Positions 43,782 to 52,837 of a stretch of DNA of 64,000 nt are shown here, one piece after another. The DNA comes from Flavimobilis sp052324925 (GTDB taxonomy: Bacteria; Actinomycetota; Actinomycetes; Actinomycetales; Cellulomonadaceae). Both the position numbers and the translations under genes were made by a program. The DNA lies in assembly GCA_052324925.1 (NCBI GenBank), contig JBQPRE010000001.1; one strand, given 5' to 3'. Each line of letters opens with the position of its first letter. Within the stretch, counting starts at the first letter, position 1. The notes under the pieces are model-generated. The model was not told the origin of the DNA. It made no database searches and was given only the letters and a program-made list of their open reading frames with translations.

Positions 43782-44819
43782 TTGAGCCCGTTCGAAGATC
43801 CCCAGTACTACTTCACCTGGTTGTTCGGTGAGATCCGCGAGTTTTTCCTGCACGCGGTCACACCCGGGCAAAAGCTCGTGCTCATGGCCGTCGTCATTCT
43901 GCTTTTCGTCGCTGTCATGGGCCTGATCCTCTGGCTCGTCGACCGCCCCAAGCGCTCACGCAACTGGATCGTCGCGACGGCCTTTGCGGGCCCGGCGCTC
44001 CTGCTCGTCGCCTTCGGCCTCGTCTACCCGGCCCTCGCGACCGCGAAGGGCTCGCTGTACAACCGCAATGGCTCGAAGTTCGTCGGGCTCGACAACTACG
44101 AGCGTGCCCTGACCGAGGGCGATTTCCAGATCGTTCTCGGCAACACGGTCGTCTGGGTGCTCCTCGTCCCCATCCTCTCGACCATCATCGGGCTCGTCTA
44201 CGCCGTCCTCGTCGACAAGACACGATTCGAGAAGGCGGCAAAGACGCTCGTCTTCCTTCCGATGGCGATCTCGATGGTCGGTGCGTCGATCATCTGGAAG
44301 TTCGTCTACGAGTTCCGGGGCGCCGGCAACAAGCAGATCGGCCTGCTCAACCAGGTCCTCGTCTGGCTCGGGTTCGAACCGCAGCAGTTTCTGCTCTCTG
44401 CGCCCCTCAACACCCTGTTCCTCATCGCGGTCATGGTGTGGATCCAGACCGGCTTCGCGATGACCGTGCTCTCCGCGTCCATCAAGGCGATCCCGGACGA
44501 CATCATCGAGGCCGCGCGCCTCGACGGTCTCTCGGGCTTCGGCATGTTCCGCTACATCACCGTGCCGAGCATCCGGCCCGCGCTCGTCGTCGTCGTGACG
44601 ACCATCGCCATGGGAACACTCAAGGTGTTCGACATCGTCCGTACGATGACCGCTGGCAACTTCCAGACCTCGGTCGTGGCCAATGAGTTCTACACACAGA
44701 GCTTCCGCATGAACGACAAGGGCATGGGTGCCGCACTCGCGGTCATCTTGTTCGTGCTCGTCGTGCCGCTCATCGTGTACAACGTCCGTCAGATGCGCAA
44801 GGTCGAGGAGATCCGATGA
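43782..44819 (+). CDS. sugar ABC transporter permease, MalF/AglF type
   Basis: A 345-residue membrane protein with an N-terminal cytoplasmic segment, an early helix at residues 30-50, and about six more helices. The EAA coupling loop is IPDDIIEAARLDGLSGFGMF, followed by RYITVPSIRPALVVVVTT. The start is a TTG at 43782, chosen because GGAGG lies 6 bases upstream and no ATG/GTG is better placed. It overlaps the next permease by 4 nt (ATGA). With it and the binding protein it forms the importer; no ATPase is encoded here, so a shared MsiK-type ATPase elsewhere is expected. Confidence 0.92.
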   Translation: MSPFEDPQYYFTWLFGEIREFFLHAVTPGQKLVLMAVVILLFVAVMGLILWLVDRPKRSRNWIVATAFAGPALLLVAFGLVYPALATAKGSLYNRNGSKFVGLDNYERALTEGDFQIVLGNTVVWVLLVPILSTIIGLVYAVLVDKTRFEKAAKTLVFLPMAISMVGASIIWKFVYEFRGAGNKQIGLLNQVLVWLGFEPQQFLLSAPLNTLFLIAVMVWIQTGFAMTVLSASIKAIPDDIIEAARLDGLSGFGMFRYITVPSIRPALVVVVTTIAMGTLKVFDIVRTMTAGNFQTSVVANEFYTQSFRMNDKGMGAALAVILFVLVVPLIVYNVRQMRKVEEIR

Positions 44820-45766
44820 CCACCGACAACGCCTCCCAGGACGTCACGACCGGCGCCGCCGGTGTCGCTTCCGACGTCGTCGCGGCCGCTGCCGAACCAA
44901 AGCTCTCGCGCCGGGCCCGTCGCGCGCGCAAGGGTCTCCAGCATCCGCTGGCGTCGCTTGCTGCGATCGTCATCGCCTTCCTCTGGACTGTGCCGACGAT
45001 CGGTTTGCTCGTGACCTCGTTCCGTCCTGAGGCGGACATCAACGCGACCGGCTGGTGGACGGCTTTCAGAGATCCGTCATTCACGTTGAGCAACTACGAC
45101 CAGGCGCTGTTCAACGGCCAGGTGAGCCTCGCGGCCTACTTCCTCAACTCGATCGTCATCACGTTGCCCGCGGTCATCATTCCGATCTCGATCGCGCTGC
45201 TCGCGGCCTACGCCTTCGCCTGGATCCCGTTCAAGGGGCGTGACGTGCTGTTCGTCGCGATCTTTGCGCTCCAGGTCGTGCCGATCCAGGTGACACTGAT
45301 TCCCCTTCTCACCGAGTACAACAAGTGGGGCATCAGCAACTCGTTCTGGCCCGTGTGGCTGTCTCACACGATGTTTGCGCTGCCGCTCGCGATCTTCCTG
45401 CTGCACAACTTCATGAAGGAGATCCCGGCGTCCCTCATTGAGGCAGCCCGCGTCGATGGCGCGGGGCACGTGAAGATCTTCTTCCGCGTCCTCCTGCCGC
45501 TCCTTGTGCCCGCGATCGCCTCGTTCGCGATCTTCCAGTTCCTCTGGGTCTGGAACGACCTTCTCGTCTCGCTCACCTTTGCGGGCGGCCGGGCTGCGGT
45601 TGCGCCGCTCACGGTGCGTCTCGCTGAGATGGTGGGAACGCGCGGGGGCGACTGGTTCCTGCTGTCGGCAGGTGCCTTCATCGCCATGATCGTCCCGATG
45701 ATCGTCTTCCTGGCCCTCCAGCGGTACTTCGTGCGTGGCCTCCTCGCGGGGTCCGTCAAGGGGTGA
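44816..45766 (+). CDS. sugar ABC transporter permease, MalG/AglG type
   Basis: A 316-residue permease with a 45-residue Ala-rich cytoplasmic N-terminus and six helices. The periplasmic loop after helix 1 (SFRPEADINATGWWTAFRDP) and the EAA loop (IPASLIEAARVDGAGHVKIF, FRVLLPLLVPAI) are typical of MalG-class proteins. It ends with the usual YFVRGLLAGSVKG. It is translationally coupled (ATGA) to the MalF-type gene and followed by the operon's terminator, inside which the assembly gap lies. No ATPase gene follows. Confidence 0.93.
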   Translation: MTTDNASQDVTTGAAGVASDVVAAAAEPKLSRRARRARKGLQHPLASLAAIVIAFLWTVPTIGLLVTSFRPEADINATGWWTAFRDPSFTLSNYDQALFNGQVSLAAYFLNSIVITLPAVIIPISIALLAAYAFAWIPFKGRDVLFVAIFALQVVPIQVTLIPLLTEYNKWGISNSFWPVWLSHTMFALPLAIFLLHNFMKEIPASLIEAARVDGAGHVKIFFRVLLPLLVPAIASFAIFQFLWVWNDLLVSLTFAGGRAAVAPLTVRLAEMVGTRGGDWFLLSAGAFIAMIVPMIVFLALQRYFVRGLLAGSVKG

Positions 45767-45780
45767 GACCGCGCGGACGG

Positions 45781-45826
45781 GGGAGGGGGGGGGGGGGGGC
45801 AGGGCCCCCCCCCCCCNNNNNNNNNN
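45781..45826. other. assembly gap flanked by homopolymers, probably spurious
   Basis: A 15-base G run, CAGGG, a 12-base C run and ten N stand between two identical 20-bp copies of ACCGCGCGGACGGGGGAGGG (45768-45787 and 45828-45847), spaced exactly 60 bp. The simplest reading is that the intervening 60 bases do not exist and one copy is real, the reads having failed at the terminator stem. Confidence 0.75.
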
Positions 45827-45833
45827 CACCGCG

Positions 45834-45877
45834 CGGACGGGGGAGGGTCGGCGCGAGCGCCGACCCTCCCCCGTCCG
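45834..45877 (+). terminator. strong stem-loop terminator of the sugar importer operon
   Basis: A 21-bp perfect stem runs from 45834-45854 to 45857-45877 (core GGACGGGGGAGGGTCGGCGC with its complement), allowing for a tight loop. It lies after the last permease and before the convergent oxidoreductase stop, so it may serve both directions. The length and stability explain the nearby assembly failure. Confidence 0.85.
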
Positions 45878-45923
45878 TCGTCCACGCGGGTGTCGCGCCG
45901 GCAGTGAGCCGGCGTGCGGGGCC

Positions 45924-46943
45924 TCAGGGAGTGAGAACGACCTTGCCGACGACGTCACCCGAACCGAGCAGGTCGTGGGCCCGCTGTGCTTCGGAGAAAG
46001 GCACCTGAGCGTGCACGTGGGGCCGCACGACACCACGGGTGACGAGCGGCCACACGTGCTCCTCGACAGCAGCCACGATGGCAGTCTTCTCGTCGTCGCT
46101 CCGCGACCGCAGGGTCGTGCCGCTCACGGTCCCGCGTCGGGCGAGCAGAGCGCCGAGGTCGAGCTCGCCGCGACGCCCCTTGAGCATGCCGATGACGACG
46201 AGCCTCCCGTCGAGTGCGAGCGCCTCGACGTTGCGCCCGAGGTTGGCCGCGCCCACGACGTCGAGAACGACGTCTGCGCCGCCCGCCTCGCGAACGACCG
46301 TCACGAAGTCGTCGGTCTCACGGTCGATGACCGTGAGGGCGTCGTGCGCTGCGCCGTGAGCGCGCGCGTGGACGAGTGCGGGTGTCGCGAGGTCGCGCAC
46401 GGCAGCGACCCGCTCGCGTCCCCGTGCCGTCGTCACGACGCGGCAGCCGCGCGTGAGCGCGACCTGCACGGCCAGCGACCCCACACCGCCAGCGCCCCCG
46501 TGCACGAGGACGGTCTCACCGGGGACGAGGCGCCCGACGTCGACGAGCGAGGACCACGCGGTGCACAGCCCTTCGGGGAGCGCGGCCGCGTGCGCGTCGT
46601 CAAGATCGTCGGGCACACGCCACACGTGGCTCGCGGTCACGCGGACCTGTTCGGCGTAGCCGCCCCCGGGGAGCAGCGCCGCGATCCTGTCGCCGACGGC
46701 CAGCCCGGCCACCTCGTCGCCCACCGCGGTGACCACACCCGCCACCTCGAGCCCGGGCCATTCGGGGGCGCCGGGCGGCGCGGGGTAGAGTCCCCGGACC
46801 TGCAGGAGGTCCGCGGGGTTCACACCGGCGGCCCTCACCTGGACGAGCACCTCACCTGGTCGGGCGACCGGAACGGGGGAGGTCGAGTCCGTCAGGTGGG
46901 CAGGTACTGGCCCCGCGGCGGGAGTCACGGCGATAATGCGCAC
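45924..46943 (-). CDS. zinc-independent NADPH:quinone oxidoreductase (medium-chain reductase)
   Basis: A 339-residue medium-chain dehydrogenase/reductase of the quinone oxidoreductase (QOR/PIG3) group. Visible are the GroES-like N-terminal fold with VRAAGVNPADLLQVRGLYP and LEVAGVVTAVGDEV, the Rossmann motif VLVHGGAGGVGSLAVQVAL with the AGGVG fingerprint, and a C-terminal SEAQRAHDLLGSGDVVGKVV. The zinc-ligand Cys/His set of alcohol dehydrogenases is absent. It reduces quinones or enone-type compounds with NADPH, in the cytoplasm. The ATG start at 46943 opens MRIIAVTPAAG. It is convergent with the sugar importer and divergent from the conservon. Confidence 0.9.
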   Translation of the reverse strand: MRIIAVTPAAGPVPAHLTDSTSPVPVARPGEVLVQVRAAGVNPADLLQVRGLYPAPPGAPEWPGLEVAGVVTAVGDEVAGLAVGDRIAALLPGGGYAEQVRVTASHVWRVPDDLDDAHAAALPEGLCTAWSSLVDVGRLVPGETVLVHGGAGGVGSLAVQVALTRGCRVVTTARGRERVAAVRDLATPALVHARAHGAAHDALTVIDRETDDFVTVVREAGGADVVLDVVGAANLGRNVEALALDGRLVVIGMLKGRRGELDLGALLARRGTVSGTTLRSRSDDEKTAIVAAVEEHVWPLVTRGVVRPHVHAQVPFSEAQRAHDLLGSGDVVGKVVLTP

Positions 46944-47123
46944 GGCGTCGACTCTACTGTCGTCACAGCCGTCGCAAGTGGTTTCCTGGTTCTCCGTTAA
47001 GGTGGGCGGGCTGGGTGCCGATGCTACTTAGCACGAAGACTTGTTTCGGTCCTACCGAGACACGCAGCTCCCGAAGGTCGGAACCCATCGATCACCGGGC
47101 ACGAACGAACGAGAGAGGTACCG

Positions 47124-50100
47124 ATGCTCCGCAGACTCGGGGTGCGCGGGAAGATCCTGGCAGCGCTTGGCGTGCCAGTCCTCGTGCTCGTCGTCGCGTT
47201 CGGCCTCCTGTCGCTACGCGCGGTCAGCAGCTACGACCAGGCGCAGCTTCAGAAGACGTTCGTCTCTCTCGTCGCAGGACAGGAGCGTTTCATCCAGACG
47301 CTCCAGCACGAGCGTGACATCGCCATCCAGGTTGCGCACGCCGGGGACGCCGCGTCGGCGGATCTCAAGGCCGAGCTCGACCGTGCCAAGGCCGCATCTG
47401 ACACCGCCCGCAAGGCGTTCAACAACGCGATGGCTGGCGCGGACCTCAACAGCGAGAGCGAAGACACCCGAGCCGCGCTCAGCGCGTCGGTCAAGGCGCG
47501 CAGCGAAGCCGCCGTCGAGAACGCACGCGCCGCACTCTCGGCCCAGCCGTTGCACGCCCCGACGATCCAGGCGCGCTACACCGAGATCATCAACCCGCAG
47601 ATCGACCTCATCGACGTCCTCGCGAACGTCCTCGTCGACCGCAAGCTCGGCTCCTACGTCGCCGCCTACGGGGCTCTCACCCGGTTGCACGACGGCGTGC
47701 AGCTCGAGGGCGTTCTCGGTGCGCAGCAGATCGCCCTCTACGTGAGCGACGACCTCACAGAGGGCCAGCGACGGACCGTCGCGCTCTTCGCGAGCAACAT
47801 CGGCGCCGTCGAGGCAGAAGCGCAGTCGCGCCTCAACCAGATCACTGGGCTCGCCGCGAACCTCAAGGTTCCGACCAACATCTTCTACTACACGCAGGTG
47901 CACAACGCCCTGCGTGACGGCAACGTGACCTCCGCTGGTGTTTCCGCGATCCAGCAGTGGGACGAGTCCTACGCGTCGCAGGTCGAGGGCGTGGATGCAG
48001 TTCGTGCGCAGGTCTCGTCGGCCATGGCCGACGTCGCCAACGCAGCCGAGGCTGCCGCGCTGCGCGAGCTCATCATCACGATCATCGCCATCCTTGCGGC
48101 CTTGATCGTCACCCTCGTCATCGCGTTCTTCATCTCCCGGACGATCGCTGACCCACTGCGGGCCCTCCGTGACGCCGCCGGCAAGATCCGCGACGAGCTG
48201 CCGCGCATCGTCGACCAGGTCGCCGAGCCCGGTCGAGGGCCGGACGTCGTGGTCACACCGATCGAGGTGACCTCGCGCGACGAGGTCGGTCAGCTCGCGA
48301 CCGCGTTCAACGAGGTCAACGAGGTGACGCTCCGCGTTGCCCGTGAGCAGGCACTTCTTCGTGGCTCGATCGCTGAGATGTTCATCAACGTGGCGCGTCG
48401 CGACCAGGTGCTCCTCAACCGCCAGCTCGTCTTCCTCGACGAGCTCGAACGGTCTGAGGAAGACCCCAACACGCTCTCGAACCTCTTCCGGCTCGACCAC
48501 CTCGCCACTCGTATGCGTCGTAACGCGGAGTCGCTCCTTGTCCTCGCGGGCATCGACTCGGGTCGTCGCGTGCGACAGCCCATGGCGCTCTCGGACGTCG
48601 TCCGCACCGCATCCTCTGAGATCGAGCAGTACGACCGTGTCCAGCTCGACCTTGAGACCGACCCCCTCATGCTTGGGCACAACGCGCTGCCCGCAGCGCA
48701 CCTGATCGCTGAGCTCCTCGAGAACGCGACCGTGTTCTCCGAGCCCGGTACTCCGATCGTCGTGTCTGTCACGGAGGACAGCCGGTGGATCAACGTCGCG
48801 GTCACGGACGAGGGACTGGGAATGTCCCCCGCGGAGATGGAAGAAGCCAACGAGAAGGCAGCGACCTACGCCGCGAGCGAGATCGTCGGCGCACAGCGTC
48901 TCGGCCTCTACGTGGTGGGACGCCTCGCCTACAAGCTGGGCGCGACCGTCCGCTTCACCCCGGCGACGGCCGGCACCGGGACGTCCGTGCGCGTCGCGTT
49001 CGCCCGTGCGCTCTTCCTCGCCGAGTCCGAGGTCCCGCTCGACGCTCCTGTCGACCCGCTGAGCAAGTCGACGCGCGACGCGACCGACGCCTGGGTCGGC
49101 CCAGAGGTCGAGCCGAGCCCCGCGCCGCTCGCGCCGCGACGCCCCGCGATCGAGGAGCCTGAGGCTCCGGTTGCGATCCCCGTCGACCTTGATGCCCTCA
49201 CGGATGGCGCGACCTCGACCGGCATGCCGCGTCGGCGCACGCGGATGGACGGGAATGCACCCGCGCCCAGCGTGGCGATGTCGGGCGGTCTCGACGAGTC
49301 CGCGATCATCCTCCCTGAGACTGTCGCACCTGCCTTGCCAGCAGACTTCGCTGGCGCGAACGACGGCTGGACGCCTCCCGAGGCTGGTATCGCGACCGGT
49401 GTGCTGCCGTCGCGTGGCGGCACGGGCCTTCCGGCGCGCTCTCGCCAGCAGGTCCCGGCCCCGACGGCGGCGACGGCCCCGTCGCTCGGAATGATGGATT
49501 CGGCTGCCGACGGTGTTCCCGCCCGCGCCGCCGTCTTCTCGAGCTTCCGCACCCGTCGCTCGATCGAGTTCATGGAGCAGGCGAACGCCTCAGGCGGCGC
49601 CGTCCCGAGCGGGGACGTGGCCGCTGAGGCCGTGGCACCACACGAGGACGAGTTCGTCGTTCCCGGCGTCGTCGCCGACTCCGACATTCTCGGCCCCGAG
49701 CTCACGCCTGCCGCGCCTGCGACGGCGACGCCCGCGGACGACTCGTGGGCCCCGACCTACCCGGGTGGCTCGTTCGAGCTGCCGATGGACGAGCCGTGGG
49801 CTCCCTCAGCGCCGGCGGACCAGACGACGGCGCCCGCGCACGCGGCGCCCGTCGACGAGTGGGCCGCTCCCTCTGCGTCGGACTCGTGGGAGGCCGTCAC
49901 CACTGAGGCGTGGGAGGCACCTGCTCCCGTCGAGGCTCAGGCGTCGGTCGAGATCAGCTCGTTCGCCGATCCCGCAGAGGTTCAGCGTCTGCGCTCGCTC
50001 GGCGCTCACGTCGGCTCGATCGCGTCGGCTGCCGAGCTTCCCGAGGACGACGCCCCCGTGCGTCGTGGGCGCTACGCGCGCTACGTCGACGAGGAGCCCA

Positions 50101-51188
50101 TGGCTCCGGCCGCGTACTCGGCCCCGGCCGTGCACGACGAGCCCGTCGCCTACGACGAGCCCGTCGCCTACGTCGAGCCCGTCGCGTACGCCGCGCCCGT
50201 GGTTGACGATGAGCCCGCCGCGTACGAGGTCCCCGGTCTCGAGGCCTCCGATGTTGAGTCATACGTGCCCGGCCTGGAGTACGAGGCCGCGCCCGGCCTG
50301 GCGGATGGTGACGCGTTCGCGGAGCCGGCGCCTGTCGAGCTCGCGCCCGCACCCGACGGCTTTGCTCCCGCACCCGAGCCTGAGACGGCAGAGGCACCTG
50401 AGGCCGCGTCATGGCCGCAGCAGCAGGCACAGGCCGACGCCTTCGCGCCCTTTGCCGTGACCCCCGGCGGAACTTCGCTCCCGAGCTTCTCCGACGTCCT
50501 CGGCCAGCCGGCGGCTCAGCCGGTCGACGAGCCCGTCGCAGAGCGTCAGGGTCTCTTCGGCCGGATGTTCAAGCGCAAGCGGGCTGACGCGGCCGCGGCG
50601 CCCGTCACCCCGGCGCCGAGCGCGCCTGCTCCGTTCATCGCGCCCGAACCGGCTGCGCCCGCCTGGAACGCGCCTACGGAGCCCGGGTTCTCGGCACCAG
50701 CCCCCATCGACTCGGCTGACGTCCCCTCGAGCGGGTTCTCGTACCGCGCGCCTCAGATCCAGCACAACTTCGCCCCGGCTCAGACGTTCGAGCCTGCGGC
50801 CGCCGCGGCTCCGGTCGCTGCTGCCGAACCGGCAGAAGAAGTCTGGGGAGGGCCATCGCTCGCGTTCGACGCCGACCTCACCGCGCGGCTTGCGCTTCAG
50901 GCCGGCATCCAGGAGCAGGCGCTGTCTGAGCTCAGCCAGCTCTCGTCCTACCGCCCCAACCAAGACCTCTCGGGCAAGAGCCCGAGCCTCACCAAGCGCG
51001 TGCGCTCCGAGGCTCCCGCTGCGACCGAGACGGAGAACGCCGAGGACACGAAGATCAACCGCGACGCGGTCGAACTTCGCTCACGCCTCTCGTCCTTCAT
51101 GAGTGCGACCACCCGCGGTCGCCAGGATGGCGTGGGCGACGAGCCCGCACCGTCCTCCGTTCCTGACCACGCACCGCAGTCGTACTGA
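47124..51188 (+). CDS. cvnA: conservon sensor histidine kinase (NIT domain, CvnA-type)
   Basis: A 1,354-residue membrane kinase, far longer than usual. Helix 1 (residues 10-33), an extracellular nitrate/nitrite-sensing (NIT) domain about 40-310 (LVAGQERFIQTLQHERDIAI), helix 2 (about 315-340), HAMP (RTIADPLRALRDAAGKIRDE), an atypical dimerisation helix (RLDHLATRMRRNAESLLVLA) and a HATPase domain with N box LIAELLENATVFSEPG, G1 DEGLGMS and G2 LGLYVVGRLA. From about residue 640 to the end the chain is Pro/Ala/Glu/Asp-rich and disordered, with tandem YDEPVAYVEPVAY repeats. The ATG follows GAGAGGT. First gene of a conservon with roadblock, DUF742 and GTPase partners; the signal is not known. Confidence 0.93.
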   Translation: MLRRLGVRGKILAALGVPVLVLVVAFGLLSLRAVSSYDQAQLQKTFVSLVAGQERFIQTLQHERDIAIQVAHAGDAASADLKAELDRAKAASDTARKAFNNAMAGADLNSESEDTRAALSASVKARSEAAVENARAALSAQPLHAPTIQARYTEIINPQIDLIDVLANVLVDRKLGSYVAAYGALTRLHDGVQLEGVLGAQQIALYVSDDLTEGQRRTVALFASNIGAVEAEAQSRLNQITGLAANLKVPTNIFYYTQVHNALRDGNVTSAGVSAIQQWDESYASQVEGVDAVRAQVSSAMADVANAAEAAALRELIITIIAILAALIVTLVIAFFISRTIADPLRALRDAAGKIRDELPRIVDQVAEPGRGPDVVVTPIEVTSRDEVGQLATAFNEVNEVTLRVAREQALLRGSIAEMFINVARRDQVLLNRQLVFLDELERSEEDPNTLSNLFRLDHLATRMRRNAESLLVLAGIDSGRRVRQPMALSDVVRTASSEIEQYDRVQLDLETDPLMLGHNALPAAHLIAELLENATVFSEPGTPIVVSVTEDSRWINVAVTDEGLGMSPAEMEEANEKAATYAASEIVGAQRLGLYVVGRLAYKLGATVRFTPATAGTGTSVRVAFARALFLAESEVPLDAPVDPLSKSTRDATDAWVGPEVEPSPAPLAPRRPAIEEPEAPVAIPVDLDALTDGATSTGMPRRRTRMDGNAPAPSVAMSGGLDESAIILPETVAPALPADFAGANDGWTPPEAGIATGVLPSRGGTGLPARSRQQVPAPTAATAPSLGMMDSAADGVPARAAVFSSFRTRRSIEFMEQANASGGAVPSGDVAAEAVAPHEDEFVVPGVVADSDILGPELTPAAPATATPADDSWAPTYPGGSFELPMDEPWAPSAPADQTTAPAHAAPVDEWAAPSASDSWEAVTTEAWEAPAPVEAQASVEISSFADPAEVQRLRSLGAHVGSIASAAELPEDDAPVRRGRYARYVDEEPMAPAAYSAPAVHDEPVAYDEPVAYVEPVAYAAPVVDDEPAAYEVPGLEASDVESYVPGLEYEAAPGLADGDAFAEPAPVELAPAPDGFAPAPEPETAEAPEAASWPQQQAQADAFAPFAVTPGGTSLPSFSDVLGQPAAQPVDEPVAERQGLFGRMFKRKRADAAAAPVTPAPSAPAPFIAPEPAAPAWNAPTEPGFSAPAPIDSADVPSSGFSYRAPQIQHNFAPAQTFEPAAAAAPVAAAEPAEEVWGGPSLAFDADLTARLALQAGIQEQALSELSQLSSYRPNQDLSGKSPSLTKRVRSEAPAATETENAEDTKINRDAVELRSRLSSFMSATTRGRQDGVGDEPAPSSVPDHAPQSY

Positions 51189-51208
51189 CGCCGGCACAAG
51201 GAGATCCC

Positions 51209-51652
51209 GTGACCATCAGTTCCGAGGCAACCAACTTCGGCTGGCTGCTCGACAACTTCGTCAAGACAGTTTCCGGCGTCAAGCACACGCTCGTCGTCTC
51301 CGCCGACGGCTTGCTCATGGCCATGTCGGAAGACCTTGACCGCACGTCGGGCGACCAGCTCGCCGCCATCGTCTCCGGCATGTCGAGCCTGACGCGCGGG
51401 GCAGCGCGCCAGCTCAACTCCGGTAACGTTCGCCAGTCCATCATCGAGATGGACGACGCGTTCCTCTTCCTCATGAACGTCTCGAACGGCTCCGTGCTCG
51501 GTGCTGTCGCAGACGCTACGTGCGACGTGGGCCTCATCGGCTACGAGATGGCCCTGCTCGTCTCGCGTACGGAAGCAACGCTCACCCCGCAGCTCATCTC
51601 TGAGATGCGCGGGAACCTGCCCGTCAACGGCGCAACGCTGCCGCAGAACTGA
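51209..51652 (+). CDS. cvnB: roadblock/LC7-domain protein (CvnB-type)
   Basis: A 147-residue roadblock/LC7 protein (FGWLLDNFVKTVSGVKHTLV, then VVSADGLLMAMSEDLDRTSG; LAAIVSGMSSLTRGAARQLN). It is a GTPase-activating-protein-like regulator of the small GTPase encoded two genes downstream, as in MglB/CvnB systems. It starts 20 bp after the kinase stop with AAGGAG, and is followed after 15 bp by the DUF742 gene. Length and order are canonical. Confidence 0.95.
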   Translation: MTISSEATNFGWLLDNFVKTVSGVKHTLVVSADGLLMAMSEDLDRTSGDQLAAIVSGMSSLTRGAARQLNSGNVRQSIIEMDDAFLFLMNVSNGSVLGAVADATCDVGLIGYEMALLVSRTEATLTPQLISEMRGNLPVNGATLPQN

Positions 51653-51667
51653 TGAGGTGATGACCCG

Positions 51668-52066
51668 ATGAGTAGTTACGACAACGAGGTGGAGCACTCC
51701 ACAGTGCGGCCCTATGCCGTGACTGGTGGGCGTGTGCGTTCGGCGACGTCGGACTTGCCTCTTGAGGCTCTTGTCGAGGCGACGCCTGCATCCGTCAACG
51801 GTCGCGGCCTCACTCCCGAAAAGCGCGAGATCCTGCGTCACGCCGCGACGAACTATGTCTCCGTCGCTGAGCTCTCCGCGCTCGTGCGACTTCCCATTGG
51901 CGTCGTCCGCATCGTCATCTCTGACCTTGCTGACGAGGGCTTCCTCACCGTGCACACGTCGACGCCTGTCAACGTCCACACTGGTCACGGTCAGCCCGGT
52001 TTCCAGAACCCTGCCCTTTCCCTGAGCGTGTTGGAGAGTGTTCTCAATGGCATTTCCTCCCTCTGA
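51668..52066 (+). CDS. cvnC: DUF742 protein (CvnC-type)
   Basis: A 132-residue protein of the DUF742 family, always found between roadblock and GTPase genes of conservons. It has a winged-helix-like core: VRPYAVTGGRVRSATSDLPL, RGLTPEKREILRHAATNYVS, VAELSALVRLPIGVVRIVIS, DLADEGFLTVH. The family is thought to act as a membrane-associated adaptor or DNA-binding-like partner, with no proven reaction. The gene starts ATG 51668 (GAGGTGATG just upstream) and its 3' end overlaps the GTPase start by 20 nt. Confidence 0.94.
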   Translation: MSSYDNEVEHSTVRPYAVTGGRVRSATSDLPLEALVEATPASVNGRGLTPEKREILRHAATNYVSVAELSALVRLPIGVVRIVISDLADEGFLTVHTSTPVNVHTGHGQPGFQNPALSLSVLESVLNGISSL

Positions 52067-52640
52067 GTCGGGCGCACAGCCGCACCAGGCTCCGACTGCC
52101 GTGAAGATCGTCGTGGCGGGTGGGTTCGCCGTCGGCAAGACGACGTTCATCGGTTCGATCTCTGACATCGAGCCGCTCAACACCGAAGCGGCGATGACCG
52201 AGCACTCCGTGGGCGTCGACGACGCCGGCGGCGTCACCGACCGCAAGACCACGACGACGGTCGCCATGGACTTCGGTCGCATCGAGCTCTCGAGCTCGCT
52301 GTGGCTCTACCTGTTCGGCACGCCCGGCCAGGACCGCTTCCTCTTCATGTGGGACGACCTTGTTCGCGGTGCCATCGGCGCCGTCGTGCTCGTCGACACC
52401 GACCGCCTCGAGCAGTGCTTCCCGGCCGTCGACTACTTCGAGTCGCGTGGCATCCCGTTCGTCGTCGGCGTCAACTGCTTCGACGGCGTGGCCAAGCACC
52501 GCCTCGAGGACGTCCGCGAGGCGCTCCAGGTGCCGGCGCACGTGCCGATGCTCTACACGGACGCCCGCTCGCGCGCGGCGACCAAGCAGACGCTCATCGC
52601 GCTCGTCCAGCTCGCGATGGCTCGCCTGCGCGCCGCCTGA
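52047..52640 (+). CDS. cvnD: small GTPase of the conservon (CvnD-type)
   Basis: A 197-residue Ras-like GTPase: P-loop GGFAVGKTT (residues 25-33), a switch I Thr region (EAAMTEHSVGVDDAGGVTDR, KTTTTVAMDFGRIEL), the G3 motif LFGTPGQDRF with the unusual FGTPGQ in place of DxxG, and the G4-equivalent GVNCFDG. These substitutions are standard in this bacterial subgroup. ATG 52047 with GGAGAG upstream is chosen over GTG 52038. Together with the kinase, roadblock and DUF742 proteins it forms a membrane signalling complex used for developmental or metabolic control in Streptomyces relatives; the output here is unknown. A terminator follows. Confidence 0.95.
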   Translation: MAFPPSESGAQPHQAPTAVKIVVAGGFAVGKTTFIGSISDIEPLNTEAAMTEHSVGVDDAGGVTDRKTTTTVAMDFGRIELSSSLWLYLFGTPGQDRFLFMWDDLVRGAIGAVVLVDTDRLEQCFPAVDYFESRGIPFVVGVNCFDGVAKHRLEDVREALQVPAHVPMLYTDARSRAATKQTLIALVQLAMARLRAA

Positions 52641-52655
52641 GCAGAAGCAGTCGTT

Positions 52656-52689
52656 GCAGGCCCGCACCCCGATGAGGGTGCGGGCCTGC
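52656..52689 (+). terminator. stem-loop terminator of the conservon operon
   Basis: GCAGGCCCGCACCC (52656-52669) pairs perfectly with GGGTGCGGGCCTGC (52676-52689) around a 6-base loop, 15 bp past the GTPase stop. Confidence 0.88.
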
Positions 52690-52837
52690 GTCGTTCTCGA
52701 GGACGTGCACGCGTCGTGACGTGATGCCGGACGACTGGGCTGCTCCGGGTGCTCGGCCACGATGCCCGCACCCCGCCCATGACGGTAGATTGGCGACGGC
52801 TGCGCACAGAGGCGCGCCACGGCAGGAGGTGTGGGAC

